22,316 nt of DNA, from assembly GCA_001067655.1 (NCBI GenBank), contig JUNU01000315.1, forward strand, positions 1-22,316, read 5' to 3'. The notes under the pieces were generated by a model. It was not told the DNA's origin. It saw only the letters and a program-made list of their open reading frames with translations, and did no database searches. Shown here one piece after another: positions 21,192-22,316 of this stretch; the stretch's first letter is position 1, and the number at the start of each line of letters is the position of its first letter. The position numbers and the translations under genes are program-made. The DNA is from Neisseria lactamica (GTDB lineage: Bacteria > Pseudomonadota > Gammaproteobacteria > Burkholderiales > Neisseriaceae).

Positions 21192-22121
21192 ATGAAACCA
21201 TTTATCCGCGCCGCATCCCTGCTCTTCCTTGCCGCCGCCTCCGCGCTTGCCTCCGGCAAAGACTTTATCATTTACGACCGTATGGACTACGTCGGCAAAC
21301 CTGACCTGACCACCGACAAACTGTCCAAAGTATTCTTGATTTACGAATCCGAGCTGGTGATGCCCGACCCTGCCGGCAAGCGCAAACACGGCGTATTGAA
21401 CGAAAAACGCATCCGCGAATTGGCGCGCCAATCCTATCGCGAAGGCTATCGCACCATTTCCACCGATATCGAAACCTGGTTTGCCGAAAAAGACGGACAA
21501 ATCCTCACGCCTCAGGAACTTAAAACCGATTTTGCCCGTATGTACCAGATTTTCAAAGAAGAAAATCCCCGCGCCTACATCAGCAACTACGGCTTGCCCG
21601 ACGAACACCTGCACGCCATCCGCTACTACCAAACTCAGGCGGACAACGAAGCAGTATTGGCAAAATGGCGGCAGTTTAGCAAACGCCGTCAGATGAGTGC
21701 AGCCATCAGCGATTACGCCAATCCCGTGTTCTACATCACCACGCCCGATTTGGCGCAATGGGAAAAAGATGTCCAAACCACCGTCGCCGAGATTAGAAAA
21801 CGTTATCCCGACAAAAGAATCATCGGCTACCTTTGGCCGCAATATTATTCCGCAAGCAACAGCCCGTATTTCAAACAATTTATCGATGCCGAACGCTGGC
21901 AGAAAATGCTCGAAATCTGCAGCAAATATATGGACGGCGTGATTATCTGGTCGGACAAGCGCGATGAAAACCATCAAATCGTCCGCTGGAACGACCCGCG
22001 CATACAGGCAATCATGCGCGCGACCAAATCCTTTATCGCGGCGCACCCTAAAGACATCGCCGTTGAAGCATTGCAGCCGCCGACATCATCCAAGTCATTG
22101 AAAAACAGCAAATTGAAATAA
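21192..22121 (+). CDS. Exported protein of unknown function, possible TIM-barrel glycoside hydrolase
   Basis: From ATG 21192 the product has 309 residues. A signal peptide (MKPFIRAASLLFLAAASALA, cleavage probably after residue 20) points to the periplasm or outside. I do not recognise the family with certainty. Strand-like segments end in TISTDIETWF (88-97, acidic D92 and E94), AYISNYGLPDEH (128-139), RIIGYLWPQYYSAS (209-222) and DGVIIWSDKRD (248-258). Their order recalls GH56 hyaluronidase-type barrels: DxE pair, YG(F/L)P, aromatic loop, then IIW. The tail is low complexity (PPTSSKSLKNSKLK). The start at 21192 is chosen because it gives a clean signal peptide; upstream in-frame residues do not. 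The ribosome binding site is weak. A DUS hairpin follows the stop. Enzyme activity is only an inference. Confidence 0.65.
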   Translation: MKPFIRAASLLFLAAASALASGKDFIIYDRMDYVGKPDLTTDKLSKVFLIYESELVMPDPAGKRKHGVLNEKRIRELARQSYREGYRTISTDIETWFAEKDGQILTPQELKTDFARMYQIFKEENPRAYISNYGLPDEHLHAIRYYQTQADNEAVLAKWRQFSKRRQMSAAISDYANPVFYITTPDLAQWEKDVQTTVAEIRKRYPDKRIIGYLWPQYYSASNSPYFKQFIDAERWQKMLEICSKYMDGVIIWSDKRDENHQIVRWNDPRIQAIMRATKSFIAAHPKDIAVEALQPPTSSKSLKNSKLK

Positions 22122-22188
22122 ACAGCGCATTTTCCGCCGCCAATTCGACAGCGGAAAAAATGACGGTGATTGGATAAATCCGCCAAGC

Positions 22189-22235
22189 AAAAAGGTCGTC
22201 TGAAACCCAAAATTTAGGTTTTAGACGACCTTTTG
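22189..22235. terminator. DUS-type hairpin after the exported-protein gene
   Basis: A perfect DUS at 22193-22204 faces a one-mismatch inverse copy TTTAGACGACCT at 22220-22231, extended by AAA/TTT and by ACC/GGT. TTTT follows on the plus strand. Confidence 0.7.
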
Positions 22236-22262
22236 TCGTCATGGCAGCTTTGTTCCTTAATT

Positions 22263-22316
22263 GAGACCTTTGCAAAATTCCCTAAAATCCCCTAAATTCC
22301 CACCAAGACATTTAGG
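22263..22316. mobile_element. Terminal segment of a probable IS5-family insertion sequence, cut by the window edge
   Basis: GAGACCTTTGCAAAATTCC and the following C-rich run (CCTAAAATCCCC, CCTAAATTCCC, then ATTTAGG) match, from memory, the inverted-repeat end of IS1106-like IS5-family elements common in Neisseria. The transposase would lie beyond the window. Only one end is visible, so completeness, target duplication and exact element cannot be judged. Confidence 0.55.

Overview
The window comes from a Neisseria chromosome, most likely a commensal of the N. mucosa / N. sicca / N. macacae group. The strongest evidence is the 12-mer AGGTCGTCTGAA, the DNA uptake sequence (DUS) dialect I associate with that group. 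I count about 27 perfect copies on the two strands, many arranged as inverted pairs after genes. Other neisserial signatures are the right end of a Correia element (CREE/NEMIS) at base 1, a degenerate dRS3-like repeat, the end of an IS5-family-like element at the right edge, and a division/cell-wall (dcw) cluster in neisserial order.

Left part (1-3450): greB sits directly behind the Correia element end. It is followed by a formate/nitrite-type channel, the tRNA dihydrouridine synthase gene dusA with its own extended -10 promoter, and a group II truncated haemoglobin. These look like separate transcription units with DUS dyads or simple hairpins between them.

Middle-left (3501-6019): four tandem genes encode exported Sel1-like-repeat (SLR) proteins with 7, 2, 2 and 4 repeats. 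Copies 2-4 share signal peptides, 3' ends and DUS-containing spacers, so they arose by duplication. Copy 3 has a one-base contraction in an A-run inside its signal-peptide codons and a 19-bp tandem duplication at its stop codon. The array ends just before murD.

Centre and right (6065-19860): the dcw cluster runs murD, ftsW, murG, murC, ddl, ftsQ, ftsA, ftsZ. MurD and MurC add amino acids to the UDP-MurNAc peptide, Ddl supplies D-Ala-D-Ala, MurG makes lipid II, FtsW polymerises it, and FtsQ, FtsA and FtsZ build and anchor the divisome. Three genes with no obvious division role interrupt the cluster: an amidase-signature enzyme between murD and ftsW, and an LCM-type methyltransferase plus a DUF6348-like protein between murG and murC. 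DUS dyads separate these passengers and probably divide the cluster into several transcripts. ftsZ has its own consensus-like promoter overlapped by a perfect 12-bp inverted repeat.

Right end (19861-22316): a strong ftsZ terminator, a non-coding stretch, ubiG (ubiquinone O-methyltransferase) on the minus strand, and a divergent gene for an exported protein. That protein's acidic and aromatic motifs fall in an order reminiscent of GH56-type TIM barrels. The window closes inside the terminal repeat of a probable insertion sequence.
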